NCBI GenBank assembly: GCA_020725115.1
Contig: DYFR01000024.1
Span: 1-49,452, forward strand
Reading direction: 5' to 3'
DNA length: 49,452 nucleotides
Source of the DNA: Thiohalomonas denitrificans
GTDB taxonomy: Bacteria > Pseudomonadota > Gammaproteobacteria > Thiohalomonadales > Thiohalomonadaceae
The stretch's first letter is position 1. Each line of letters begins with the position of its first letter. The position numbers and the translations under genes are program-made. Below, piece by piece: positions 12,256 through 20,428 of this stretch. The notes beneath the pieces were generated by a model. The model did no database searches. It was given only the letters and a program-made list of their open reading frames with translations, and was not told the origin of the DNA.

Positions 12256-13167
12256 TCAGTCCTCCCATTGATTGAGAAATTCGTTGTAGAAATCCTTGTC
12301 GTAAACTGTTGCCCCGCGCCTGCGACAAATTGCGGCAGCGAAGTCCACGGCGTTCTGCAGCAGGCGTTCCGCGCCCCATCGACGCGATAGACCGAGCAGG
12401 ATGACTGCACTGAATGCATCGCCAGCCCCGACACTGTCAACCAGATCGGTAACCTGGGCTGCTGCACAGTGGTATATGTCGTCATGTTGTAGTAGTAGGG
12501 CGCCCCGTGAACCGAGCGTAACGATCAAGGTTTCAATGTGATGGTTCTTTGCGAGCTGTTGTGCCGCCTCGCTCAAACTGACTGTGGCAGAGCATTGTTG
12601 AAATAGTTCATCATCGTTGAGTTTTACCCAATGTGCCCCATCGAGTGCCCAATCAACCTCTTCCTGTTGCCACCATGGCGGTCGCAGATTGATGTCGACG
12701 AAGGTGGAAAGTTTCTGATCCTCTCGTAGCCGATGCAGGGTGTTGCGGGATTCAGGGCTGCGCGCAGCGAGTGTTCCGTGGTAGAGAATCGTGTGCGCAT
12801 GTCCAGTGGACGTGGATTTGAATTTCTCGTATTCAATGTGATCGTAGGCTTGATTGGCCGCAATATGGAATTGTGGCTGATCGTTGTGCAATGTGATATC
12901 GACCATTCCCGTGGGATGAGCTGCATCATGCTGCATGGCGAGGGTATCCATTCCCCAGGCGGCCATGCGCTCCAGTACAGCATGACCATCAGCATCATCA
13001 CCGATACGACTCAACAGGAGTGGGTGCATACCGAACCCCTGCAGATGCCAGGCCACATTGAATGGTGCGCCGCCTAAAACCTTGCTGTCATCGGGAAAGT
13101 GGTCATATAACACTTCACCAAATATGATCGGCCGGATATCTTGATTCAAGAATGCATTTTCTGCCAT
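12256..13167 (-). CDS. PfkB-family fructokinase
   Basis: A 303-residue ribokinase/PfkB sugar kinase, most likely phosphorylating fructose to fructose 6-phosphate. It has the N-terminal GG motif (VLGGAPFNVAWHL) and the C-terminal signature DLVDSVGAGDAFSAVIL with the catalytic Asp in GAGD. It heads the sucrose operon: its product feeds the synthase that follows, and it would salvage fructose released by sucrose synthase. An AGAGGAT ribosome site lies upstream of the ATG. Substrate is inferred from context and family. Confidence 0.9.
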   Translation of the reverse strand: MAENAFLNQDIRPIIFGEVLYDHFPDDSKVLGGAPFNVAWHLQGFGMHPLLLSRIGDDADGHAVLERMAAWGMDTLAMQHDAAHPTGMVDITLHNDQPQFHIAANQAYDHIEYEKFKSTSTGHAHTILYHGTLAARSPESRNTLHRLREDQKLSTFVDINLRPPWWQQEEVDWALDGAHWVKLNDDELFQQCSATVSLSEAAQQLAKNHHIETLIVTLGSRGALLLQHDDIYHCAAAQVTDLVDSVGAGDAFSAVILLGLSRRWGAERLLQNAVDFAAAICRRRGATVYDKDFYNEFLNQWED

Positions 13168-13368
13168 GTTTCGAATCCTCTGGTGATTCGTTCAACGATG
13201 GCGACAAAATGTGGTCACAAGACCGCGGTGTTGCCGCAGGAACAATGTCAGATGTTCGTGAGTGTTGCCGGAAGGTGTCGCCTGCTTCGCAATATGCTGA
13301 AATCGCTTTCGGGCAACGAAACTTGGGTTAGTTATAGCAAACTAATGCCGTTATGGCAAAAAACGGTA

Positions 13369-14211
13369 TCAGCGATAACCGTCCTTGAGGCGATAGACTA
13401 CACCGTAGGGTGTGCGAACCATTTCGAACATGTCGACATAGCTGGTGGGCGATTCCGAGCCACCAAGGAACAGGTAGCCACGGGGATTCAGGCTTTGGGC
13501 GATACGGGTCAGAATGTCTTTCTTCAGTTCGGATGAAAAGTAGATCAGCACATTTCGGCAGAAAACGATATCGAACTTTCCGAGTGAGGCGTAACTCTGC
13601 ATCAGGTTCAATTCGCGAAAGGTGACGCGACTGCGGATTTCTGGTTTTATTTCCCAACGATCGGTCTTCTGTATGAAAAAACGTTTCACCCGATCTTCCG
13701 CAATGCCGCGGGTGATGGACATCTTGTCATATTGCCCAGTACTTGCATCCTGTAGCATGGAGGGGGATATGTCAGTCGCGATGATTTGTACCGTTCCTGT
13801 CAGAGTCCCTGGTTTGCTTGCGATATACTCTTGCAGCACCATGCTGATGGAATAGGGTTCCTGGCCGGAGGAGCAGGCGGCTGACCAGATGCGTAGTTGT
13901 CGTGCGCGCAGGTTGCTGTATTCGGGGAGAATGATATTGGTGAGGATATCGAAGGGATAGCGGTCACGAAACCACATGGTTTCATTGGTGGTCATGGCAT
14001 CGACAATACGCTCGCGCAGTTTTGTGTGGTGCTTCTGCTTCAGCTGTGTCATCAATGCACTGAATGTATCAATATTGAATTCACGCATCAGCCGCGTTAG
14101 CCGGCTGGTGACCAGGTAATGCTTGTTGTCGCCCAGCATGATGCCGCAGGCATCTTCCAGAAAGCGGCGGAATTCTTCGTATTCGTTAGGCGCGATGTGA
14201 TTTGTGGTCAC
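13369..14211 (-). CDS. cheR: Chemotaxis protein methyltransferase CheR
   Basis: It transfers methyl groups from SAM to glutamates on chemoreceptors. The 280 residues contain the N-terminal all-helical domain (about 1-75), then the Rossmann domain with IWSAACSSGQEPYSISM and the late motif DIVFCRNVLIYFSSEL. It ends GVVYRL as in typical CheR. It lies 108 bases downstream of cheV on the same strand, so the pair is probably one transcript. Confidence 0.95.
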   Translation of the reverse strand: MTTNHIAPNEYEEFRRFLEDACGIMLGDNKHYLVTSRLTRLMREFNIDTFSALMTQLKQKHHTKLRERIVDAMTTNETMWFRDRYPFDILTNIILPEYSNLRARQLRIWSAACSSGQEPYSISMVLQEYIASKPGTLTGTVQIIATDISPSMLQDASTGQYDKMSITRGIAEDRVKRFFIQKTDRWEIKPEIRSRVTFRELNLMQSYASLGKFDIVFCRNVLIYFSSELKKDILTRIAQSLNPRGYLFLGGSESPTSYVDMFEMVRTPYGVVYRLKDGYR

Positions 14212-14319
14212 GGGTTAATTCTCGGATAAGGCCGCAGCACTATGTGTGATTCGGGATGTACCGAACTGCATCGAGAACCATCACAAAGCTTGCTGTATGA
14301 AGGCGTTTGGTACGGGCAA

Positions 14320-15246
14320 TTAATTCATGGCCTTCATGCGTTCAATAACAGCCCCGGCCAGCTCATCCGGTTTGAACTTGGCGATGAATTTATTGGCGCC
14401 AACCTTCTCTACCAATGAGTTGTTGAAGATGCCGCTCAAAGATGTATGCAGGATGACATAAAGATCCTTGAGACGATTGTCGGAACGTATCTGTGTTGTC
14501 AGGGTGTAGCCATCCATCTCCGGCATTTCGACGTCGGAGATCACCATGCTGAATTGTTCGGTGATAGGGATTCCGCTATCTGCCATGGTGTTGAGCATGT
14601 TGAGGGCTTCGCGTCCGTCCTTGACCAGGATGGTTTCCACTCCGATCTGATCAAGTGTGCGTTTGATCTGGTTGCGTGCCACACTGGAGTCATCGGCCAC
14701 CAGGACACGGTGGTGGTGCTCGCCGATAGTCTTGCGGTTATCATCAATGATGCTGCTGGTAACGGTTTCATTGATATGGATAATTTCTGCCAGAACCTTC
14801 TCTACATCGATAATCTCGACCAGGTCGTCGTCGACACGGGTTACTGCGGTCATGTAGTTCTGGCCGGTGCCTTTGGGTGGTGGAAGGATTTCTTCCCAGT
14901 TCATGTTGACGATGCGGTCAACACCGCTGACGAGGAAGCCCTGGATGGCGCGATTATATTCGGTGATGATGATATAGGCTTGCGAGATATCGGTAATGGG
15001 GGGGCGACCGATCGCCTGGGCCAGATCTATGATGGTGATGGTCTTGCCACGCAGGGTGGCGACACCGCGTACCACCGAATGGGCATGTGGCACCTTCGTC
15101 AGCGGCGGGCACTGGATGACTTCCTGTACCTTGAATACGTTGATTCCGAAGCGCTGTTTATTGCCGAGACGGAACATTAACAGCTCCAGCCGGTTGTGAC
15201 CGGCCAGCCGGGTGCGTTGGTTTACGCCATCAAGTACGCCCGCCAT
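14320..15246 (-). CDS. cheV: Chemotaxis coupling protein CheV
   Basis: A CheW-like domain (about residues 15-160; VVRGVATLRGKTITIIDL) is fused to a response-regulator receiver domain (about 175-305). The receiver has paired acids VADDSS, the phospho-acceptor in ISDVEMPEMDG and the conserved lysine in KFKP. CheV couples receptors to CheA and tunes adaptation. The sequence upstream carries a sigma-28 promoter, so expression should be late flagellar. Confidence 0.95.
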   Translation of the reverse strand: MAGVLDGVNQRTRLAGHNRLELLMFRLGNKQRFGINVFKVQEVIQCPPLTKVPHAHSVVRGVATLRGKTITIIDLAQAIGRPPITDISQAYIIITEYNRAIQGFLVSGVDRIVNMNWEEILPPPKGTGQNYMTAVTRVDDDLVEIIDVEKVLAEIIHINETVTSSIIDDNRKTIGEHHHRVLVADDSSVARNQIKRTLDQIGVETILVKDGREALNMLNTMADSGIPITEQFSMVISDVEMPEMDGYTLTTQIRSDNRLKDLYVILHTSLSGIFNNSLVEKVGANKFIAKFKPDELAGAVIERMKAMN

Positions 15247-15288
15247 TGGTATTCTCCGCGTTATTCCCTGTCGCCCAGGGTGAAACAG

Positions 15289-15316
15289 TTATCGGCATGC
15301 TGTCCTGGCATCTTTA
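15289..15316 (-). promoter_or_regulatory. Sigma-28 (FliA) promoter for cheV-cheR
   Basis: On the minus strand, TAAA (complement of 15313-15316) is followed after 16 bases by GCCGATAA (complement of 15289-15296). This matches the flagellar sigma-28 consensus, one base longer than the usual 15-base spacer. It lies about 43 bases before the cheV start. Confidence 0.8.
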
Positions 15317-15327
15317 CCCCAGGAAAG

Positions 15328-15343
15328 CGGCACGCAAATTGCT
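15328..15343 (+). promoter_or_regulatory. Sigma-54 promoter for flgA
   Basis: CGGCACGCAAATTGCT matches the sigma-54 consensus except at the first base, with GG (15329-15330) and GC (15341-15342) at exactly the -24/-12 spacing. Transcription would start near 15354, giving a leader of about 80 bases to flgA. It stands back to back with the cheV promoter. Confidence 0.75.
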
Positions 15344-15431
15344 CGTGGTTAAGTCTGCCAGTTCGAATGTGTCACGCAATCTGATGACTTGTCGAAAGTA
15401 TATACGCTAACTGATTAATTTTGGTAAAGAA

Positions 15432-16190
15432 ATGATTTCCGCTATCGCCTTGCCTCTTCGCTCTCGCGTGATGACGCTGCCGTCAATATTCCGGCACATA
15501 GTGGCCGCGCTGCTCTGTGGGTATTCCATTGCTTTTGCTGGTGAGGTGCGGGCCGAGGAGTTGCAGTCACTGGAGTCCATACGACAGGCGGTTCTTGCTT
15601 ACCTGGAAGAACAGCATGTGGGAGCTGATGTCACCCCGAAGATAAACATAGGCCATCTTGACCCTCGCTTGCGTCTGGTGAACTGTGACGCAGCCCTGGA
15701 GGTATTCACTCCGCCGGGGCAGCGGGTCGTCGGCACCAGCACCCTGGGGGTACGATGTGCTGCCCCGGCCCCCTGGACGGTTTATGTACAGGCGACAGTG
15801 GCCATGATCCAGCCTGTACTGGTAAGCCGGCGCCCTTTGCCACGGGGTACGGTACTCGGGAGTAGTGATGTGGATCGGGTGGAAAAAGATGTTACCCGAC
15901 TGACTTCAGGGTATCTTGCAGACATCAAGGAAATCAATGGGATGGTTCTGCGGCGCTCCGTGAATGCGGGAGCGGTGCTGCATCCTGGTTTGGTGCAACA
16001 CCCGGTTTCCATCCGGCGTGGTGAGCGGGTAACCATTTTGGGCCAGAGCGACGGTATTGACGTACGCATGGAGGGGCAGGCACTGATGGACGGTGCCAAG
16101 GGAGAGGTGATTCGGGTGCGCAACCTTTCCTCCGGGCGGGATGTCGAAGGCGTGGTAGTTGCCCCTGGCGTGATCCAGGTACGGTTGTGA
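15432..16190 (+). CDS. flgA: Flagellar P-ring assembly chaperone FlgA
   Basis: A periplasmic protein that assists FlgI in forming the P-ring. 252 residues with a Sec signal peptide (hydrophobic HIVAALLCGYSIAFAG, cleavage near residue 35) and the SAF/ChapFlgA domain; the C-terminal half (SRRPLPRGTVLGSSDVD ... VNAGAVLHPG ... IRRGERVTI) is typical. An internal ATG at 15471 is an alternative start that would shorten the N-region. flgM and flgN follow. Confidence 0.93.
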   Translation: MISAIALPLRSRVMTLPSIFRHIVAALLCGYSIAFAGEVRAEELQSLESIRQAVLAYLEEQHVGADVTPKINIGHLDPRLRLVNCDAALEVFTPPGQRVVGTSTLGVRCAAPAPWTVYVQATVAMIQPVLVSRRPLPRGTVLGSSDVDRVEKDVTRLTSGYLADIKEINGMVLRRSVNAGAVLHPGLVQHPVSIRRGERVTILGQSDGIDVRMEGQALMDGAKGEVIRVRNLSSGRDVEGVVVAPGVIQVRL

Positions 16191-16209
16191 TTATTTGTTC
16201 GATAAGGGC

Positions 16210-16236
16210 TAAAGTTCCTGTGCCGGTGGCCGATAC
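16210..16236 (+). promoter_or_regulatory. Sigma-28 promoter for flgM-flgN
   Basis: TAAAGTTC (16210-16217) and GCCGATAC (16229-16236) stand with the consensus 15-base spacer between TAAA and GCCGATA. This fits the known arrangement in which FlgM is made from a sigma-28 promoter to rebuild the checkpoint. Confidence 0.85.
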
Positions 16237-16263
16237 CGGATGTAGAGAAAAGGAGAGTTAATC

Positions 16264-16581
16264 ATGGCAATCAACAACATAACTGGTTTTCCAGGCAACC
16301 AGAGCCAGCGTGCCACCGATGGATCGCAGGTTCAGGTGGCGCGTAGCGAACCGACCGCCTCCCAGCAGCAGACCGGGCGGCCCTCGACGATGGATACGGT
16401 CAGCCTGACCGATACCGCCGCCCGTCTGCGTGAACTGGAAAACAGTCTGGCCAAGATGCCGGTGGTGGACAGTCAGCGCGTGGAGTCCCTTCAGCAGGCC
16501 ATCTCCAACGGCAGCTATGAAATGGATTCTGGCCGCACCGCGGAGAAGATGCTCGGGCTTGAGCAGGCCTTGCAGCGCTGA
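16264..16581 (+). CDS. flgM: Anti-sigma-28 factor FlgM
   Basis: A 105-residue protein that binds sigma-28 (FliA) until the hook is complete, then is exported. The N-terminal half is polar and probably disordered (Gln, Ser and Thr rich); the C-terminal half carries the sigma-binding helices (TVSLTDTAARLRELE ... RVESLQQAISNGSYEMD). AAGGAGAG upstream gives a strong ribosome site. flgN starts two bases after the stop. Confidence 0.92.
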   Translation: MAINNITGFPGNQSQRATDGSQVQVARSEPTASQQQTGRPSTMDTVSLTDTAARLRELENSLAKMPVVDSQRVESLQQAISNGSYEMDSGRTAEKMLGLEQALQR

Positions 16582-16583
16582 TC

Positions 16584-17075
16584 ATGCTGTTATCCCAGTC
16601 CTGTGAACTGATTGGACGCCTGTTGCGTGAAGAACTGGAAAGTTCTGCCCGACTGCTGGCCGTCCTGAAGACTGAGCATGAGGCCATCGCCCAGCGTGAC
16701 ACCGACACCTTGCAGCAGGTGGTGGCGGACAAGCAGCAGTTGCTTGAGCAGCTGGATGGCTGTCATGGTCGTCGGGTACAGTTGATGCAGGATGCCGGTC
16801 TGGCATCAGGCCGGGAGAGTTTCGAGAATATCCTCAGTCAGTGTGCAGATGCGGGTTCCGATCTGGCCTCCGGCTGGAGTGAGGTAAAGGATATGCTGCT
16901 TGCCTGCCAGCGTCAGAACCAGATAAACGGCACAGTTCTGGAGAGTAGCCGTCGCACGACCCATCAAGCCCTTGGCATTCTGCTGGGAGGGCAGGGCGAC
17001 GACACGGAACTCTACAATCAGGCCGGCAAATCCACTCCATCGACCATTGGCGGCCGCAAAGTCATCAAGGCCTGA
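16584..17075 (+). CDS. flgN: Flagellar export chaperone FlgN
   Basis: A 163-residue, largely helical protein of the FlgN family, which chaperones the hook-filament junction proteins FlgK and FlgL before export. Evidence is its position directly after flgM, its length, and the pattern of two long amphipathic helices (LIGRLLREELESSARLLAVL; DTDTLQQVVADKQQLLEQLD) with a Gln-rich third (LACQRQNQINGTVLESSRR). Confidence 0.88.
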   Translation: MLLSQSCELIGRLLREELESSARLLAVLKTEHEAIAQRDTDTLQQVVADKQQLLEQLDGCHGRRVQLMQDAGLASGRESFENILSQCADAGSDLASGWSEVKDMLLACQRQNQINGTVLESSRRTTHQALGILLGGQGDDTELYNQAGKSTPSTIGGRKVIKA

Positions 17076-17496
17076 TTTCTTCGTAATGTCTTTCCCCATG
17101 TCGCGTACGACGTGACATTCCCTCCTGATCCCTCCGCATATCTGTGACATCCGCGCAGTTGGTCTCTCGACGGATGCACTCAGCATATATCCGCGTTATC
17201 TGTGGTGTTATGCCACTGTGTCGGCGACATTTTTGCGAAATAGCAACATTCGCCCCACATACCTCTATGGTGGTATGCGCTGTGGAAGATGTTTAGCTAA
17301 TTCAGCTTATTACACATCTTCTTTCCTTGAGTTGTCACAATCTTGTTCTATACCTAAGCCTCAGGTGTGTTAAAACACACACCATTGTGCGCCAAGAGCC
17401 ACATGGTTTGATTTGGATCAAGGCGCCCTGCGCACTGAAGGTGAACCATGTCGCATAGGTTTACTTTGTCACCAACCAAGAAGGGAGAGGGCTGAT
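17076..17496 (+). promoter_or_regulatory. nosZ upstream region with FNR/DNR box
   Basis: This 421-base gap holds no gene. A perfect TTGAT-N4-ATCAA dyad (TTGATTTGGATCAA) lies at 17408-17421, 75 bases before the nosZ ATG, and fits an FNR, DNR or NnrR activator site. Slightly upstream, a 7-bp hairpin GTGTGTT-AA-AACACAC (17365-17380) may be another protein site. AAGGGAGAGG at 17481-17490 is the nosZ ribosome site. The first 250 bases show nothing I can assign. Confidence 0.8.
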
Positions 17497-19806
17497 ATGA
17501 AGCCGACTGCAAAACGTACACTCTCGATGCTTGCGGGCCTGGGAATAGGCTTGGCTGCATCGACGAGTGCCTGGTCCAACTCGACGCTGGAACAGGTCAT
17601 GAAGGCGCGTAACCTGACCCAGAAGGATCTGCTGGCAGCCGCCAAGACCTACACGCCCTCCGGTGGTCGTGACGAGTTCCTGGCGTTCGCCTCCGGTGGC
17701 CAGAGCGGTCAGGTTATCGTCTACGGTATCCCGTCGATGCGCATCCTCAAGTACATCGGCGTGTTCACGCCGGAGCCGTGGCAGGGCTATGGCTTCGAAG
17801 AGGAATCCAAGGCGGTGCTGGCCCAGGGCCGCATCCAGGGCAAGGACATCACCTACGGTGATACCCACCATCCGGCCTTTTCCGAGACCAAGGGTGAATA
17901 CAACGGCCGCTGGCTGTTCATCAATGACAAGGCCAACCCGCGTATCGCCGTCATCGATCTGCACGACTTCGAGACCAAGCAGATTGTAGTGAACCCGCTG
18001 TACAAGTCGGCCCACGGCGGCGCCTTTGTCACCGAGAATACCGAGTACATCATCGAGGCGGCCCAGTATGCGGCGCCGTTCGAGAACAAGTTTGTACCGC
18101 TGGAGGAGTTCAACGAGAAGTACCGCGGCGGTATCACCTACTGGAAGTTCAATAACGAGACCGGCCGTATCGAGCAGGAGAATTCCTTCAGCATGGAGGC
18201 TCCGCCTTACAGCCAGGATCTGTCCGATGCCGGCAAGGGTCCGAGCCACGGCTGGTCCTTCACCAACTCCTTCTGTAGCGAGCGCTATGTCGGCGGTATC
18301 GAGCACGGCCGCCCGCCCTTCGAGGCCGGCTGTTCCTCCAAGGACACCGACTTCCTGCACGTCGTCAACTGGAAGAAGGCCGAAGAACTGGTCAAGGCCG
18401 GCAAGGCCAAGAAGATCAACGGCCATAACGTGATCACCATGGACGTGGCGGTCAAGGAAGGGGTGATGTTCCTGATCCCCGAGCCGAAGAGCCCGCATGG
18501 CGTGGACGTGTCGCCGGACGGCAAGTTCATCATCGTCGCCGGCAAGCTGGACTCGCACGTAACCGTGTACAGCTTCGACAAGATCCAGGCCGCCATCAAG
18601 GCGAAGAAGTTCGAGGGCAAGGATCCGTATGGCCTGCCCATCATCGCCCTGAAGGATACCGTGCACAAGCAGGTACAGCTCGGCCTTGGTCCCCTGCACA
18701 CCCAGTACGATTCCAAGAAGTGCGTGGTCTATACCTCGCTCTACGTGGACTCCATGGTGGCCAAGTGGGACTACTGTGAAGGCAAGGTGCTGGACAAGAT
18801 CTCCATCCACTACAACATCGGTCACCTGATGACCATGGAAGGCGATTCCGTCACCCCGCAGGGCAAGTACCTGGTGTCGCTGAACAAGCTGGCCATCGAC
18901 CGCTTCAACCCGGTCGGCCCGCTGCATCCGCAGAACCACCAGCTCATCGACATCAGCGGCGACAAAATGGAACTGCTGTATGACATGCCGCTGCCGCTGG
19001 GTGAGCCGCACTATGTGGCGGCCATCCGTGCCGACCGTCTGCAGCCCACGGTGCGCTATGCTTCCGGTACCGACAGCCGTACCGACAAGCGTCATCCGTA
19101 CGCAGTCCGTGCCGGCCGCGAGAAGACCGAGCGTACCTGCGACAATAAGGGCAAGTGCACGGTGCGTGTGCAGGGTACGGCGATTCGCTCGCACTTCACT
19201 CCGGAGATCATTGAGGCAGAGGTGGGGGATGATATCTACTTCCACATCACCAACCTGGAGCGTGCGCAGGATCAGACCCATGGCTTTGCCATCTACGGTC
19301 ACAATGTGCAGATGTCCCTGGAGCCGGGCAAGACGGCAACGGCGCACCTTGTTGCCGACAAGGAAGGCGTCTACCCGTACTACTGCACCGAGTTCTGCTC
19401 GGCGCTGCATCTGGAAATGCAGGGTTACCTGCTGGTGCGGCCGAAGGGCTACAAGGCTACGGCAGCAGTGATGAAGGAAGGCGTGAAGTACACCAAGGCC
19501 GACTACGACACCCAGGTCAAGACCAATATCGAGACCCAGGGCGTGATCGACTCGGTGGTGGCCTTCATCACCAGCCACAATTACCAGGAGTTCCCGACCG
19601 TGGTCGGCCTGGTGGAAGATGCCACCGACCAGCTTGAGTTCGCCAAGGACGCCAAGGCCAAGTCGGAGGCCTCCGCGGCCAAGCAGGACTGGCAGAATGC
19701 CATGCTGTGGGCCAACCAATGGTGGCAGTACCAGGTGAAGGCTGCGGATCTCGGTCTGCGTGCCAAGACCCACCTGGAAGAGAACAAGGCCAAGAAGATC
19801 AAGTAA
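17497..19806 (+). CDS. nosZ: Nitrous-oxide reductase, clade II type
   Basis: The periplasmic copper enzyme that reduces N2O to N2. The 769 residues start with a Sec-type signal lacking a twin arginine (clade I enzymes use Tat). The CuZ propeller ligand segments are visible: DTHH at 122-125, SAHGG, PHGVDVSPDG, GLGPLHT, GHL and GEPHYV (clade I has EPHD). The CuA site is C630-x3-C634-x3-H638-x2-M641. About 120 residues follow the CuA domain, charged and helical, with no haem motif. The start is set by AAGGGAGAGG; an in-frame GTG-type start at 17413 overlaps the FNR box and is rejected. Confidence 0.97.
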   Translation: MKPTAKRTLSMLAGLGIGLAASTSAWSNSTLEQVMKARNLTQKDLLAAAKTYTPSGGRDEFLAFASGGQSGQVIVYGIPSMRILKYIGVFTPEPWQGYGFEEESKAVLAQGRIQGKDITYGDTHHPAFSETKGEYNGRWLFINDKANPRIAVIDLHDFETKQIVVNPLYKSAHGGAFVTENTEYIIEAAQYAAPFENKFVPLEEFNEKYRGGITYWKFNNETGRIEQENSFSMEAPPYSQDLSDAGKGPSHGWSFTNSFCSERYVGGIEHGRPPFEAGCSSKDTDFLHVVNWKKAEELVKAGKAKKINGHNVITMDVAVKEGVMFLIPEPKSPHGVDVSPDGKFIIVAGKLDSHVTVYSFDKIQAAIKAKKFEGKDPYGLPIIALKDTVHKQVQLGLGPLHTQYDSKKCVVYTSLYVDSMVAKWDYCEGKVLDKISIHYNIGHLMTMEGDSVTPQGKYLVSLNKLAIDRFNPVGPLHPQNHQLIDISGDKMELLYDMPLPLGEPHYVAAIRADRLQPTVRYASGTDSRTDKRHPYAVRAGREKTERTCDNKGKCTVRVQGTAIRSHFTPEIIEAEVGDDIYFHITNLERAQDQTHGFAIYGHNVQMSLEPGKTATAHLVADKEGVYPYYCTEFCSALHLEMQGYLLVRPKGYKATAAVMKEGVKYTKADYDTQVKTNIETQGVIDSVVAFITSHNYQEFPTVVGLVEDATDQLEFAKDAKAKSEASAAKQDWQNAMLWANQWWQYQVKAADLGLRAKTHLEENKAKKIK

Positions 19807-19817
19807 ACCTGCTGTCT

Positions 19818-19831
19818 TTGACCAGGATCAA
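19818..19831 (+). promoter_or_regulatory. FNR/DNR-like box before the first nos cytochrome
   Basis: TTGACCAGGATCAA matches TTGAY-N4-ATCAA with one change from a perfect dyad. It lies 11 bases after the nosZ stop and 67 bases before the cytochrome start, but upstream of the terminator at 19843; if active it would need a start site beyond that hairpin. Confidence 0.55.
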
Positions 19832-19842
19832 AGACTAGATTG

Positions 19843-19874
19843 ACAGGGGGACGCATTGTGTCCCCCTGTTTTTT
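19843..19874 (+). terminator. Terminator or attenuator between nosZ and the accessory genes
   Basis: A perfect 10-bp stem ACAGGGGGAC (19843-19852) / GTCCCCCTGT (19860-19869) with a 7-base loop runs into TTTTTT. It would end most nosZ transcripts and give much more NosZ than accessory protein. Confidence 0.9.
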
Positions 19875-19897
19875 GTTAAAGGCAAAAGGAGATATCC

Positions 19898-20227
19898 ATG
19901 AAGTACCTGAACAAGCTTACCTTGGCGGCCATGACGGTTGCAGGCAGTTTGCTGGTTGGCGGAACCGCCCTGGCACAGGATGGTGCTACCCTGTACAAGA
20001 CCAAAACCTGTATCGCCTGCCACGGTGTGAACGGCAATGCACCTGTGTTGCCGACCTATCCCAGGCTGGCGGGCCAGAATGCCGCTTATGCGCTGGCACA
20101 GATGAAGGACATCAAGAGCGGTGCCCGCAACAACGGCCAGACGGTGGCCATGAAGGGTGTGATGCACCTGGTATCCGATGACGAGATGAAGGCCATTGCC
20201 GACTGGCTGGCGACAGTGAAGCCGTAA
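19898..20227 (+). CDS. Monohaem cytochrome c (NosC-type) of the nos cluster
   Basis: A 109-residue exported class I cytochrome c. It has a signal peptide (LTLAAMTVAGSLLVGGTALA), one haem site CIACH with a following GVNGNAP segment, and a late methionine region (GVMHLVSDDEM) for the sixth ligand. Cytochromes in this place in clade II nos clusters (NosC1/NosC2) are thought to carry electrons to NosZ. AAGGAG gives a good ribosome site. Confidence 0.9.
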   Translation: MKYLNKLTLAAMTVAGSLLVGGTALAQDGATLYKTKTCIACHGVNGNAPVLPTYPRLAGQNAAYALAQMKDIKSGARNNGQTVAMKGVMHLVSDDEMKAIADWLATVKP

Positions 20228-20248
20228 CGGTAATCAACTAGTCTTGCC

Positions 20249-20262
20249 TTGACGCGTATCAA
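20249..20262 (+). promoter_or_regulatory. FNR/DNR-like box before the dihaem nos cytochrome
   Basis: TTGACGCGTATCAA fits TTGAY-N4-ATCAA. It lies 22 bases after the stop of the first cytochrome and 167 bases before the second, so the second may have its own anaerobic promoter. The rest of the 200-base gap has no gene. Confidence 0.6.
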
Positions 20263-20428
20263 AGCCTGTTTAATGAATTGAAGAATATACTGATATTCAA
20301 TGGCGCAGGTTTGATGCGCTGTTTTTCGCCAAGTGTGATGGATGGCTGGATAAAGTGAACCGGTGGCAATCCGGGCAGGTATGCCGGCAGGCGACCCGGA
20401 GCGTCACACCTAGATGAGGTACCAAGGT

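Noticed and set aside
12250..12258. TGA between fructokinase and the synthase read as selenocysteine
   Set aside because: No SECIS-like hairpin is evident after the TGA, and fructokinase ends at its normal length; a stop codon is the simpler reading.
13168..13368. A small gene between fructokinase and cheR
   Set aside because: No frame has a ribosome site or conserved feature; the gap probably holds only the fructokinase promoter.
17461..19773. A 770-codon open frame opposite nosZ
   Set aside because: It is a shadow of nosZ codon bias (low-complexity Val/Leu/Gly/His), with no ribosome site or known motif.
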